In this document: positions 10,251-22,506 of the stretch, piece after piece
Layout: every line of letters begins with the position of its first letter
Position numbering within the stretch: the stretch's first letter is position 1
NCBI GenBank assembly: GCA_032158295.1
Contig: CM063264.1
Location: 12,339,920 to 12,403,919 of the forward strand
From: Pycnopodia helianthoides
Lineage: Eukaryota > Echinodermata > Asteroidea > Forcipulatida > Asteriidae
Length of the DNA: 64,000 bases
Direction: 5' to 3'
Notes under the pieces: model-generated
Database searches by the model: none
Told to the model about the DNA's origin: nothing
Seen by the model: the letters and a program-made list of their open reading frames with translations, nothing else
Made by a program: the position numbers and the translations under genes

Positions 10251-11189
10251 TTGATAAGGTAAACTTTTGTCACCAATTCAATCAATCACAACTTGATGAC
10301 ATCACTCACGAACACCTGTTTTTGTAGTAAACAAAAACTGAATGTCTAGTTTTGTTCTGTTTTTGTTTTTCTTCTCCATCTTCTTCTTTTTCTTCCACGT
10401 CAACTCTTCTCTACAACACAACTCAAGATTGAAACTGAAATGAACCTTGAAACTCATCGGACAATTAAACATCAATGGCACAGTTTTAATGACGTCACGA
10501 TGACGTCATCAGGTGTCAAATTACTAGGTATGTTAAAGTTGAAAAGTGACGATTTGCTATTTGCTGTATTTCAATGAATTTAAAAGCTATGATGTTCATA
10601 GTTGAGCATCTGATAGTTCAAGACCGGGGCAACATTTCAAAAGTTTACCCCAAAATTGTATGACCTTTACTTCTTGGTCGTTACCCTGGGTCGAAAATTG
10701 CCATTGTTTTTTTTCTTGAAAAACATCATTTTGGGGCTTATCTACAGCATAACTCAAGATTGAAATTGAATTGAACATTGAAACTCATCAGACTTTTGAA
10801 CCTCACTATCAAGACAACACAAACTTGATAATGTCATGATGACATCATCAGGATTTGAATTACAACAAATCAAAGTTTAATATTTGTAAAAAATCATAAC
10901 TCGTGAACCGCATGTTGGATTTTTACAGTCTACACATCATCGGGCAGGTCGTTGAAGATCTAACAAACGCTACACAAATTTTGACCTCTTTTGACCTTGA
11001 CTTCCGACTCAGATTGGAAGTTGAAAAATTCAAAAATTCATATCTCAAAAACTACTGTTTATTTTAGTTTATTTTTTGTATCAAGGTGTACAACGTTAGG
11101 CCTGCTCAAACTTTTGCACTAAGATGACAATATTTTTACCTTTACATCAGGTCGAAAAAGGCGCACGTTTAAGTTGACCCTCACTGACG

Positions 11190-11350
11190 ACGCATGATTA
11201 GTGAAAGAACACATGTATACATACGCGGTACCTGTACAGCCACGTGTACAATGCACGTGTAGTTTTGTTTACGAGGGCATTGCACTAAACAGCTACATGT
11301 TCATGCATGGAATACATCTTCGCTTGATGTTTCATTGTTTATTGCGCACC
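11190..11350. repeat. E-box and CACGTGTA-rich module, representative
   Basis: Carries GCGGTACCTGTACAGCC, CACGTGTACAATGCACGTGT and GAACAGCTACATG-like palindromic words. Close copies lie at about 19205-19380, 44510-44690 and 52925-53090, more distant ones at 4390-4560, 17265-17430, 33680-33840 and 50965-51130, and reverse copies at about 39360-39440 and 42160-42330. Sixty-codon open frames in it recur by copying and show no sign of coding. Confidence 0.55.
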
Positions 11351-13367
11351 CAAAGATAGTCCGTCTAATATTTGAAAAAATCATAATCCCTGAAACACAT
11401 GTTGGATTTTTACAATTCACACATCATCGGACAGGTCGTTTAAAGTCCAACAAACGCTACACAGATTATGACCCAATTTGACCTTTTTCCGATTCAGACG
11501 GGAAGTTGAAAATTTGTCGTCGTCTTCGTTTGATTGATCTGGCGTGCGGGAGACAAGTTTTCTCAACAGCGCTCTCTTTCGTTGGACATTTTTTATACAG
11601 CGCTGAAAATAATGAAATCGTTTCGGGCTTATCTACGGAATAACTCAAGATTGTAATTAAATTGAACATTGAAACTCATCAGATAGTTGAACCTCAGTAC
11701 CAAGACGACAGAAACTTAATGACGTCATGATGACGTCATCGTGTAATGAATTACAATAAATCAAAGTTTAATATTTGTAAAAATAATAACTCATGAACCA
11801 TCTAATTGAATTTTACAACCTTACACATCATCGGATAGGTAATTTAAAGTTCGACAAACGTTACAAAAAATTGACTCCATTTGACCTTGATTTCCGGTTC
11901 AAACACAAAGATTAAATTTAATATTTGAAAAAAAATCATAACTCCTGAACCAGACATGTTTTGTTTTTTCTGTACGTCGGAAGATAAGGCTTTCAAAGCA
12001 TTAGTAACGCTATAATTTGTGACCTCATTTGACATTGACTTCCGGTTCAAACCGGAAGTTTAAACTTTATTTTTCAGAAAAATCATAACTTCTGAACCAA
12101 ATATTGGATGTTTACAATCCATCCATCATCTAAAAGGTCTTTATAAACTAATCACGCGCTACATAAAATGTGACCCCGTTTGACCTTGACCTCTACGTAT
12201 TCAATCAATCACTCACCACGAACACCTTGTTTTTGTAGTAAACAAAAACTCAATGTCTACGTTTTTTCCACTTCTTCGTTTTATCCCTGAACTTTCTCTA
12301 CAAGATTTCGAAAGAAGTAAAAGTCATAAAGACTTGAAACTTGCCATATACTTGAACCTTGACATTAGGACGGCACTTGAAGAATTACTTCATGATGACG
12401 TCATCAGGTGTCGAACTACAATGGTCATAAGGTTGAAAAGTGACCATTTGCTTGTTACTGTAGATTCGGCAATTTGACAGCTGGGCAACATTTAAAAACT
12501 TAACGCCAAAATCGTATGACCTTTACTTCTGATCGTACCGGAGGGTCAAAGTTTGCCTATGGATTTTTTCTTCAAATAATCGTTTTCCAGGCTTATCTAC
12601 AGCATAACTCAAGATTGATATTGAATTAAACATTGAAACTCATCAGACAATTGAACCTCAACATCAAAACGACACATACTTCATGACGTCACGATGACGT
12701 CATCAGGTTTTGAATTACATGAAATCAAACTTTAATATAATTAAAAAATACATAACTCCTGAACATGTTGGATATGTACAATCTACACATCATCGAAAAG
12801 GCCTCTTATAAGTAAACAAAAGCCACACACATGTGACCCCATTTGACCTGAACTTCCGGTTCAAACTGGAAGATGAAATTTTTCAGAAATTCATATCTCA
12901 AGAACTACAAATCATTTAATCAAAAATTGTGCATCAGGTTACAGATCTGTTTGCCTCTCAAACTTTTCCACAGAAATGACAACATGTTAACTTTTACATC
13001 TGGTCAAAACTGGACGTTAAAGTGCACGTGTCTGTTGACCCACATGATAACGCACGATAGGGCCCTAATACACGTGGAGTCGTAAACCACAAGGGAAACC
13101 CCCAAACCAAGTACACAAACAATGTATATGTATATAGTTCAGTGTACATGTACAGCGTATGTGTGCAGCGTAGATGTACTGTATGAATACATTCATCATC
13201 GGTGATCCCTTGTATATTGACCAAAGATAATCCATCTATATTTTTAAAATTCACAACTCCTGAACCACACATTGGATTTTTACATTCATTATTTACTTTA
13301 AAGATATGTCTACCAAAGTTTCTCTTTACATTTCACCTGCTCTGGTAATTTGGTCACGTGTCTTCCG

Positions 13368-13530
13368 AACACCTTGTTTTTGTTTATTTATTTTACTGGT
13401 TTTTGTAGGTGCTCGGTGATCCGCCAAAAATCTACTGTTATTGTTCTGATTAGTTTTTTAGTTGTTTGTGCAATGCGTGCACGAACACCTGTTTTAATAC
13501 GTGCACGAACACCTCTTGTAATTGTTTTGT
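13368..13530 (+). repeat. Short hairpin minisatellite, unit 2
   Basis: Counterpart of 815-1035 but lacking the last GGTGTTCGGC unit, which was deleted between two TTGTTTT repeats. Confidence 0.6.
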
Positions 13531-13739
13531 TTTTTCAGCTTTCTCTTCTTCTTCACCCTGAACCTTCTCATCAAGATTTAGCGAAAAGTAAAAGTTGTAC
13601 AAACTTAAAAATGCCATTCAGCCAGACACTGATCCTTCGAACTCATACTTAATCAAATAATTAAGCAGACAAGTCAGTTGAGTTGAACACAGTTGACAGG
13701 TAACGCGCTGTGTCTATTTGTGGCACGCACATCATAAAC

Positions 13740-13905
13740 AGTCACGTGGCAGTCACCTGACAGTGAATAAACAACCAATCCCACTCACAGCGCATGCGCG
13801 CGCTTGACCGTGTGCGTATTGACCAATCGGTGCACTACACTGTGCACACGTGATAGGAAAATATCCACGCTCCTAGTAACAAGTCCCCTTTGTATACGTG
13901 TCAGA
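13740..13905 (+). promoter_or_regulatory. CCAAT/NRF1-like promoter block, unit 2
   Basis: As at 1315, but with an intact NRF1-type palindrome GCGCATGCGCGC (13790-13801) between two CCAAT boxes. Confidence 0.4.
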
Positions 13906-15624
13906 AATTAACCTACCTTGCTTTTGCATTTGACCTTTAACCTTTTCTACGTCTACACACAGAAAGACAACGTACTCAGCTTTCAGATGATACCAAATTT
14001 ATAATAGGGGGTTCCAATTAACACGCTACCAGATGTGTAAAATGACGCAACTTTCCACGGAATCCACGGACATCAGTCGTGCAAACCACCAACAAAAATG
14101 TACACAAACATGTTTTTTCATCTTTATTGATCAAAATAAACATTCAATATTCTTACAGAATATGAAAGTGTGGATATCAACGATGTCAAAAATGTAATTT
14201 TAAAAAAATCACACCAACGAAGAATTTATCACCCTTTCAACATTGACGAGCCCATTACGTGAAAAGGCATAGCGCGACTTAAGGGTCTTTTTTACAGGGC
14301 GGGTCACAAATGTGAATTGACGTCATGATGAGGTCATACAATTATTTTTTATAAAATCTTTAAAAAATCATAGCTTTGTATTTGAAAAAAATCATTACAC
14401 CCAAACCTTACATTTGATATTGTGATACACAGAATTTACCCTGTTTAACCTTGTCTTCCCGTTGAAACTGGAAGTTGAAGTTCAGATACGGAAAAAATCA
14501 TAACTCATGAACCACAGTTTCGATTTTTACAATCGACACATCATCGGACAGGTCGTGAAAAGTACAACAAAAGTTACACAAAACTTGACCCCATTTGACT
14601 TTGACTTCCTGTTCAATCCGGAAATAGAAGTTTAATCATTGAAAAGTTAAAACTCCTGAACCACACATTGCATTTTTGCAATTTATTCATCATTGGAAAA
14701 GCAATTTATCTATTGGCTCCATTTAACCTCACACAAACAGTGGCCTGTTTGACCTTTACTTCCAGTCGAAAACAGAAGTTGAAGTGACAATTAATATTCC
14801 CAGCCCTTGTTTTGTGATACAAAAATATAATGATCTACACTTAGGATTATGTCTCTTTGTATGAAAAAGGTTTGACCATTGGCCTTTCAATTGAAAAAAA
14901 AATTATCATAACTTCAACAGCGCCCTCTCTTGACAAATTTTTAAAAAGAAACTGTGAATTTTTCAAAACCTGTTGCATAAATCCAAAAAGATTCAAACTT
15001 ATGATCCGACAAGAAATAGGCTTTGGATACATCATAAAAGCGTTATCAGCGAAACAATATCTTCTCAGTTTCGAAAAATTCTTACATTACTCCACCACAA
15101 CCAGAGTTATATCAAAACTTGAACAAATTACTTATTTAACGATGCCGAACACCCTTCTTTGTTTTGAAACGATAACTTAAGTCTGGTTTTTCTTCCTCTT
15201 CTTCTTCTCCCTGAACCTTCTCATCAAGATAAAGCAAAAAGTAAAAAATGTACAAACTTGAAAATTGACATATACTTAAACCTTATTATGAAGACGGCAC
15301 CTGAGCAATAACGTCATGATGACGTCATCAGGTGTCGAATTACAAGGTTTTTAAAAACATTGTTAAATCTTTGAAAGCTTTGAAAGCTTTAACAAATCAC
15401 AAGTAACAGACTGGCGATTGCTTTTTGCGGGATCCTACTAGGGTCATATAGGTCTTCATTTTGTTTAATTTGCGTGACCACACTTGACCTCTACTTCCAA
15501 TTGAAACCGGAAGTGCCCTATAACTTTAAAGTGACAAATATTTTGAAGATGTTTTTAACATTGTAGTTTTCTGGCAAGTGCCTGGTTTAGAAAAATAGGA
15601 CCGGTGACGTCACACAATTCAAAA

Positions 15625-15638
15625 GCGCCCTCTAGCGG
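15625..15638 (-). promoter_or_regulatory. CTCF-like site, unit 2
   Basis: GCGCCCTCTAGCGG; its complement CCGCTAGAGGGCGC matches the core CCASYAGRKGGCGC except for G at the third base. Binding is inferred. Confidence 0.4.
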
Positions 15639-15885
15639 CAGGTTGAAAACAGTTAAAAACAAAGATGTCTGTGGCAAAGTTTATGAGAATCTCAACAAAA
15701 CTCATAAATATGGTGATCTTTATGCAAACAACATATTTGTATAGTCGTAGTATGATGGCGTCATCATTTGTCACGTGGTAAGGCCCTTAAGATCCACTTT
15801 TTGAAGCAGTGTATCTACTAAATTAAACAGTCAATTGAAACTTGGTGAACTGTTAGACAACGACCATGGCTTGGCAAATGTGAAG

Positions 15886-15904
15886 TGACGTCATGATGAC
15901 GTCA
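15886..15904. promoter_or_regulatory. Double CRE-like palindrome (representative)
   Basis: TGACGTCATGATGACGTCA: two full CREB/ATF-type sites 11 bp apart, about one helical turn. Related doublets, often followed by TCAGG, recur more than twenty times in the window (for example 10491, 11711, 12684, 18041, 23110, 30646), many with one site decayed. Confidence 0.5.
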
Positions 15905-16314
15905 TCAAATGATTTATTTAAAAAAAAAAATCAATGCCTAGATTTGAAAAAATCATAACTCCCAAACCAGAAATTGGATTTTTGTTAACTACATATCTTC
16001 AGAAAGGTATTTAAAAACCTAATGGATGATACACAAAGTGTAATCCCGTTTGACCTTGGCTTCCGGTTGAAACCGGAAGATGAAGATTAGTAACGGAAAA
16101 AATCATAACTCATGCACCACATGTTCGATTTTTTACAATCTATACATCATCGGACAGGTCGTTGAAAGTTCAACAACACTACACAAACAGTGACTTCATT
16201 TTAACATTACTTCCGGTTCAAATCGAAAATTGAATATTTCAAAAATTTATTTAAAAAATGCATATCTCAAATAATACTTATTATTTTAGTAAATATTTGT
16301 GTAATGTTTTGTGT

Positions 16315-16855
16315 AAAGGTCATCGATACGCTTTTCCAGCCGTTGCAAAAATCAACTTTACGTGACTTTGTTGTAAGTAGACCGGTGCTCTGTTTGTGTA
16401 TTAATTATAACAAAAGCGAGGCATCAGCATCCAGTCTTCATATCCATTAAGCACAAGTTCACGACCGTGTATTTAAAAAAACCGACATAAACACACGTCA
16501 GTGTAGTCCGGTCCACACCAACTTGTATTTTGTGGACATCGTGCAGCTACTCGTCATCGTCCCACCGCGTGTGTAGCGCAGGCATTACGTAATGTGACAA
16601 TACTTATGAGATAATAGCTAGGGCTACAGACTAAAACCCTCTTAAAAAACGTAAGTAATGGTCTTGCTCCCTACCCCTCCCACAAGCTCCGAGTTCACGC
16701 CCCTGTGGTTTGTCTCCCTGGCCCCACGAGACACGGCACCGGCTGTAAGGCCATGCCGCAAGGTTTACGTTCTGCTAGCTCCATGCTAGCTCCATGCTGC
16801 TGCGCATTAAAACACGCTCCTGTTGCACAATGGTTGTACTGACTCTCTGAAAGCA
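16315..16855. other. GC-richer conserved intronic block, unit 2
   Basis: Counterpart of 3420-3970. It includes a 21-bp piece (TTTTGTGGACATCGTGCAG region near 16527) that unit 1 lacks. The double GCTAGCTCCAT is present. Confidence 0.4.
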
Positions 16856-17017
16856 ACTTATGTTTGATTTGTCATCATTATTTACAACTTGTATCCATAA
16901 TCTGAACACATAGTCTTTTTCGTCAAATACTCATGAATAATTGTTTTAAAAAAAGGCTTAAACTTGGTTTAGTTATATTCTTTTTTATACGGCTGGAAGT
17001 AAAACTGACTCTGAAGA

Positions 17018-17061
17018 TCACGTGACTTTTCGGAACATTTTGGTTCCGAAAAGTCAAGTGA
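17018..17061. repeat. Hairpin, unit 2 (shortened loop)
   Basis: Same stem as at 4110, with three bases (CCA) lost at the loop side of the left arm. The remaining stem still pairs. Confidence 0.75.
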
Positions 17062-18550
17062 CCTTCGTTTTTTGAAAAATGCTTGAAAACGGAAAAAATT
17101 GATGGTTTCTTTTATAAACCATTCTTCTCCATTCCAGAAATACCTTTCAGTATATTTTGTAGCCCAAATAGCCCAACGAGGTCGATGTGTCCATTTAAGT
17201 CTGGTCAAACTTGATAACAACATTTTCACCTTTAGATCTGGTTGAAAAAGGGTGATAAAGCGTACGATAGTGAAAGAACATATGTACACATACGCTGTAC
17301 CTATACAGCCACGTGTACAATGCAGGTGTAGTTTTAGTTTACGTGGGCATTTCACTGAACAGCTGCATGTTGGAATACATAGTCGCTTGGTGTTTTATTG
17401 TATATTGCACACCCAAAGATAGTCCGTCTTATTTGAAAAATTCATAACTCTTGAACCGGAAGTTGAATTTTTTTACATGAAAAAACTTTACATTTCATGA
17501 ACTATAAACGTTCTAGACTCAAAACTTAGTAGGTACTTAGATCTTTGAGTTGAAATATGTGAAATTCGTTTTGATGGTGTCATCGATGACGTCATAACAA
17601 TAAATCGCTGTTTAATATTTTTAAATCATAATTGAAGAATCACCAATGCTACATGATACTTACGCCATAAAAAAGCTCATGCCAATTTTTGCAAATCACA
17701 TTCACAATGTGACACCATATGACCTTTACTTCCGGTTGAAACCGGAAATTCAAAGGTCAGATTTCAAATGTTCATTTCTCATATACGAAGAAAGGTTTTG
17801 CTTTTACAACAATAAATTATATTTACAATAATTATTTTCAAATTTTAAGGACATCATCACAAAACGTGTCAACCGAACGCGGTGAGTTTGTTCACAAACT
17901 CGATTTCCAGTTCTTGTGTGTTTTTTCTGCGTCTTCTTCTTTTTCTCTGAAAATTCTTAGCAAGATTCTGCAAAAAGTAACACAGACTGGAAACTTGACA
18001 TACACTTGCATCTTAACTTTTAGACGGCATTTGAAGAAAGACGTCATGATGACGTCATCAGGAATAGAATAACAATGTTATTTGTTGAAAAAAGACCATT
18101 TGCTGTTTGCTTCAGTTCAAGCAATTTGAAAGCTATGATGTTCATAAATAGGCATTTGATAGAATAAGACCGGGGCAACATTTGACTATTTTTGTGACAA
18201 TCCGCAAAAAGAAGAATTATTATAAGAAAGAGCGTTTGTGTTGTCTGCTGGAAAATAAATCCTTTGGTTGGCATCAAAATTTTCGACATTAACAGGAAAC
18301 CCAAGTAAACACATATGTTTTCCTGGTCTGTAACTAGTGGTATAGTTTAGCCACGATGATCATTGTTTCTCTTCATAAACTATGGCCATATCAAAATTGG
18401 TGGCTATAGCTATGGCTATGACTGTTATACGGGTGTTGCTAAGGACATCCTATACTTCAACACATGATGGCGCCCAATCCAGCCGTAGCTGTAGCCGTAG
18501 CATCAATTCGGACACGGCCTAAAATTATAATTTTGGTTTGTTCCTTGCAG

Positions 18551-18802
18551 ATACTTTAATCAAAACGGACGTTGTCACAACAGATCTTATTCAGACTTCC
18601 TGGGAGACTATAGCGGGTGCCACCTACACCCTCCTGTTGACCAATACTGCAGATGGTACGACCCAACAAGTTGAGATCCCTAACTCGCAGACTGATAAAG
18701 TTGTTTTCAACGGACTGACGAATGGTCAGACGTACACAATTCAGCTCACATGTCACCTCGACGGACAGAGCACCGATGGTGGAACAGTCACAGAAACCAC
18801 AC
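18551..18802 (+). CDS. FN3 domain exon, copy c
   Basis: FN3 exon of 252 nt, phase 1-1, acceptor TTCCTTGCAG, donor GTAAATA. Subtype TLIK/YTLL with VFNGL and QSTD. Its protein sequence matches copy g in unit 5; the visible exon difference is synonymous (GATCTT against GATCTC). The hallmark W (TSWET), Y (ATYTLL) and GQTYTIQL residues are intact. About 10.7 kb of repeat-derived intron separates it from copy b. Confidence 0.85.
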
Positions 18803-21800
18803 GTAAATATAGTAGTTAGAGACAATTTACAGGATAGTACAACCATAAACATGGGTCATCAGGTTTTGAATTACAATAAATCAAAGTTTAATATTTGTAA
18901 AAAGTCATAACTCGTGAATCGCATGTTGGATTTTTACAATCTACACATCATCGGGCAGGTCGTTGAAGATCTAACAAACGCTACACAAATTTTGACCTCG
19001 TTTGACCTTGACTTCTGACTCAAATCGGAAGTTGAAAAATTCAAAAATTCATATCTCACAAACTACCGTTTATTTTAGTTTATTTTTTAGTTTGTATCAA
19101 GGTGTAGAACGTTAAGCCTGCTCAAACTTTTGCCCTAAGATGACAATATTTTTACCTTTACATCAGGTCGTAAAAGGCGCACGTTTAAGTTGACCCTCAT
19201 TGACGACGCACGATTAGTGAAAGAACACATGTAAACATACGCGGTACCTGTACAGCCACGTGTACAATGCACATGTAGTTTTGTTTACGAGGGCATTGCA
19301 CTGAACAGCTACATGTTCATGCATGGAATACATCGTCGCTTGATGTTTCATTGTTTATTGCGCACCCAAAGATAGTCCGTCTAATATTTGAAAAAATCAT
19401 AACCCCTGAACCACATGTTGGATTTTAACAATCTACACTTCATCGGACAGGTCGTTTAAAGTCCAACAAACGCTACACAGATTATGACCGAATTTGACCT
19501 TTTTCCGATTCAGACGGGAAGTTGAAAATTTGTCGTCGTCTTGATCTGGCGCGCGGGAGACAAATTTTCTCAACAGCGCTCTCTTTCGTTGGACGTTTTT
19601 TTATACAGCGCTGATAATAATGAAATCGTTTCGGGCTTATCTACGGAATAACTCAAGATTGTAATTAAATTGAACATGGAAACTCATAAGATGAACCTCA
19701 GTATCAAGACGACAGAAACTTAATGACGTCATGATGACGTCATCGTGTAATGAATTACAATAAATCAAAGTTTAATATTTGTAAAAAATAATAACTCATG
19801 AACCATCTAATTGAATTTTACAACCTTACACATCATCGGATAGGTAATTTAAAGTTCGACAAACGCTACAAAAAATTTACCCCATTTGACCTTGATTTCC
19901 GGTTCAAACACAAAGATTAAATTTAATATTTGAAAAAAAAATCATAACTCCTGAACCATTGTTTGTTTTTCTGTACGTCGAAAGATAAGGCTTTCAAAGC
20001 ATTAGTAACGCTATAATTTGTGACCTCATTTGACATTGACTTCCGGTTCAAACCGGAAGTTTAAACTTTATTTTTCAGAAAAATCATAACTTCTGAACCA
20101 AATATTGGATGTTTACAATCCATCCATCATCTAAAAGGTCTTTATAAACTAATCACGCGCTACATAAAATGTGACCCCATTTGACCTTGACTTCTACGTA
20201 TTCAATCAATCACTCACCACGAACACCTTGTTAACAAAACCTTGTTTACCTGTGGTAAACAAACTCAATGTCTAGGGTTTTTTCCACTTCTTCTTTTTAT
20301 CCCTGAACTTTCTCTACAAGATTTCGAAAAAAGTAAAAGTCATAAAGACTTGAAACTTAGCATATACTTGAACCTTGACATTAGGACGGCACTTGAAGAA
20401 TTACTTCATGATGACGTCATCAGGTGTCGAATTACAATGGTTTTAAGGTTGAAAAGTGACCATTTGCTTGTTACTGTAGATTCGGCAATTTGACAGCTGT
20501 GTTATTCATCATTATGCATCTGATAGATCAAGGGTTGGGCAAGATTCAAAAAGTTAACGCCAAAATCGTTTGACCTTTACTTCTGATCGTACCGGAGGGT
20601 CAAAGTTTGCCTATGGATTTTTTCTTCAAATAATCGTTTTCCAGGCTTATCTACAGCATAACTCAAGATTGATATTGAGTTAAACATTGAAACTCATCAG
20701 ACAATTGAACCTCTGCATCAAAACGACACATACTTCATGACGTCACGATGACGTCTTCAGGTTTTGAATTACATGAAATCAAACTTTAATATATTTAAAA
20801 ATACATACATTTTTCACACAAATGCGAATTGACGTCATGATGAGGTCATACAATTATTTTTTATGAAATCTTTAAAAAATCATAGCTTTGTATTTGAAAA
20901 AATCATTACTCCCAAACCTTGTATTTGATATTGTGAAAAACAGAATTTACCCCGTTTAACCTTGTTTTCCAGTTGAAACTGGAAGTTGAAGTTCAGATAC
21001 GGAAAAAATCATAACTCATGAACCACAGTTTCTATTTTTACAATCGACACATCATCGGACAGGTCGTGAAAAGTACAACAAAAGTTACACAAAACTTGAC
21101 CCCATTTGACTTTGACTTCCTGTTCAATCCGGAAATAGAAGTTTAATCATTGAAAAGTTAAAACTCCTGAACCACACATTGCATTTTTGCAATTTATACA
21201 TCATTGGAAAAGCAATTTATCAACTTCACAAACGCTACACAGAGTGTGGCTCCATTTAACCTCACACAAACAGTGGCCTGTTTTACCTTTACTTCCAGTC
21301 GAAAACAGAAGTTGAAGTGACAATTAATATTCCCAGCCCTTGTTTTGTGATACAAAAATATAATGATCTACACTTAGGATTATGTCTCTTTGTATGAAAA
21401 AGGTTTGACCCATTGGCCTTTCAATTGAAAAACAATTATCATAACCTCAACAGCGCCCTTTCTTGACAAATTTTTAAAAAGAAACTGTGAATTTTTCAAA
21501 ACCTGTTGCATAAATCCAAAAAGATTCAAACTTATGATCCGACAAGAAATAGGCTTTGGATACATCATAAAAGCGTTATCAGCGAAACAATGTCTTCTCA
21601 GTTTCGAAAAATTCTTACATTACTCCACCTCAACCAGATTTATATCAAAACTTGAACAAGTTACTTATTGAACAATGCCGAACGCCCTGTTTTGTTTTGA
21701 AACGATAACTTAAGTATAGTTTTCCTTCCTCTTCTTCTTCTCCCTGAACCTTCTCATCAAGATAAAGCAAAAAGTAAAAAATGTACAAACTTAAAACTTG

Positions 21801-22148
21801 GCATATACTTAAACCTTATTATGACGACGGCACTTGAGCAATGACGTCATGATGTCGTCATCAGGTGTCGAATTACAAGGTTTTTAATAACATTGTTAAA
21901 TCTTTGAAAAGCTTTAACAAATCACAAGTAACAGACTGGCGATTGCTTTTTGCGGGATCCTACTAGGGTCATATAGGTCTTCATTTTGTTTAATTTGCGT
22001 GACCTCACTTGACCTCTACTTCCAATCGAAACCGGAAGTCCCTATAACTTTAAAGTGACAAATATTTTGGAGGTGTTTTTAACATTGTAGTTTTCTGGCA
22101 GGTGCCTGGTTTAGAAAAATAGGACCGGTGACGTCATACAATTCAAAA

Positions 22149-22162
22149 GCGCCCTATAGCGG
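22149..22162 (-). promoter_or_regulatory. CTCF-like site, unit 3 (one change)
   Basis: GCGCCCTATAGCGG, same position in the unit as 15625, with one further departure from the core. Confidence 0.3.
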
Positions 22163-22334
22163 CAGGTTGAAAACAGTTAAAAACATAGATGTCTGTGGCA
22201 AAGTTTATGAGAATCTCAACAAAACTCATAAATATGGTGATCTTTATGCAAACAACATATCTGTATAGTCGTAGTATGATGGCGTCATCATTTGTCACGT
22301 GGTAAGGCCCTTAAGATCCACTTTTTGAAGCATT

Positions 22335-22506
22335 ACGTAATGTGACAATACTTATGAGATAATAGCTAGAGCTAATGGTCTTGCTCCCTACCCCTCCCAC
22401 AAGCTCCGAGTTCACGCCCCTGTGGTTTGTCTCTCTGGCCCCACGAGACACGGCACCAGCTGCAAGGCCATGCCGCAAGGTTTACGTTCCGCTAGCTCCA
22501 TGCTGC
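22335..22506. other. GC-richer conserved block, unit 3, truncated
   Basis: Only the 3' part remains, beginning at GCATTACGTAATG. It is fused on its left to AAGATCCACTTTTTGAA and on its right to AACTCTTGAACCGG. GCTAGCTCCAT occurs once. Confidence 0.4.

Larger units (their letters stand above)
1..12533 (+). repeat. Tandem segmental unit 1 (two FN3 exons)
   Basis: First of six related units delimited here by the landmark CGTACCGGAGGGTCAAAG. The phase is arbitrary, because the true duplication breakpoints are not visible. The unit carries FN3 exons at 5697 and 7596 and corresponds to unit 4. Compared with unit 4 it lacks about 590 bp after position 3305, where AAACTCATAAATATG joins ACACACCGGC. 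It also lacks most of the inverted array: after about 9250 it jumps from the reverse-oriented repeat to ACGAACACCTTG. The CRE doublet near 147 is missing too; the other units have it. Confidence 0.85.
7848..18550 (+). other. Intron between FN3 copies b and c
   Basis: About 10.7 kb of repeats. It holds a possible small basic reading frame (7990-8120), a candidate micro-exon (8491-8527), a minus-strand tRNA-like head (8753-8800) and a short reverse-oriented array (8890-9245). A direct array of about 147-bp monomers follows (9486-10250). Pyrimidine/CRE modules lie at about 10370-10520, 11690-11740 and 12270-12410, and an E-box-rich block at 11190-11350. From 12534 the sequence repeats the order of unit 1. 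No host exon is supported. Confidence 0.7.
12534..20587 (+). repeat. Tandem segmental unit 2 (one FN3 exon)
   Basis: About 8.05 kb with one FN3 exon at 18551. It corresponds to unit 5 by exon subtype (VFNGL with QSTD) and by shared intron structure. After the exon the sequence joins AACCATAAACATG directly to GGTCATCAGGTTTTG, a junction also present in units 3, 5 and 6 but not in units 1 and 4. Confidence 0.85.
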
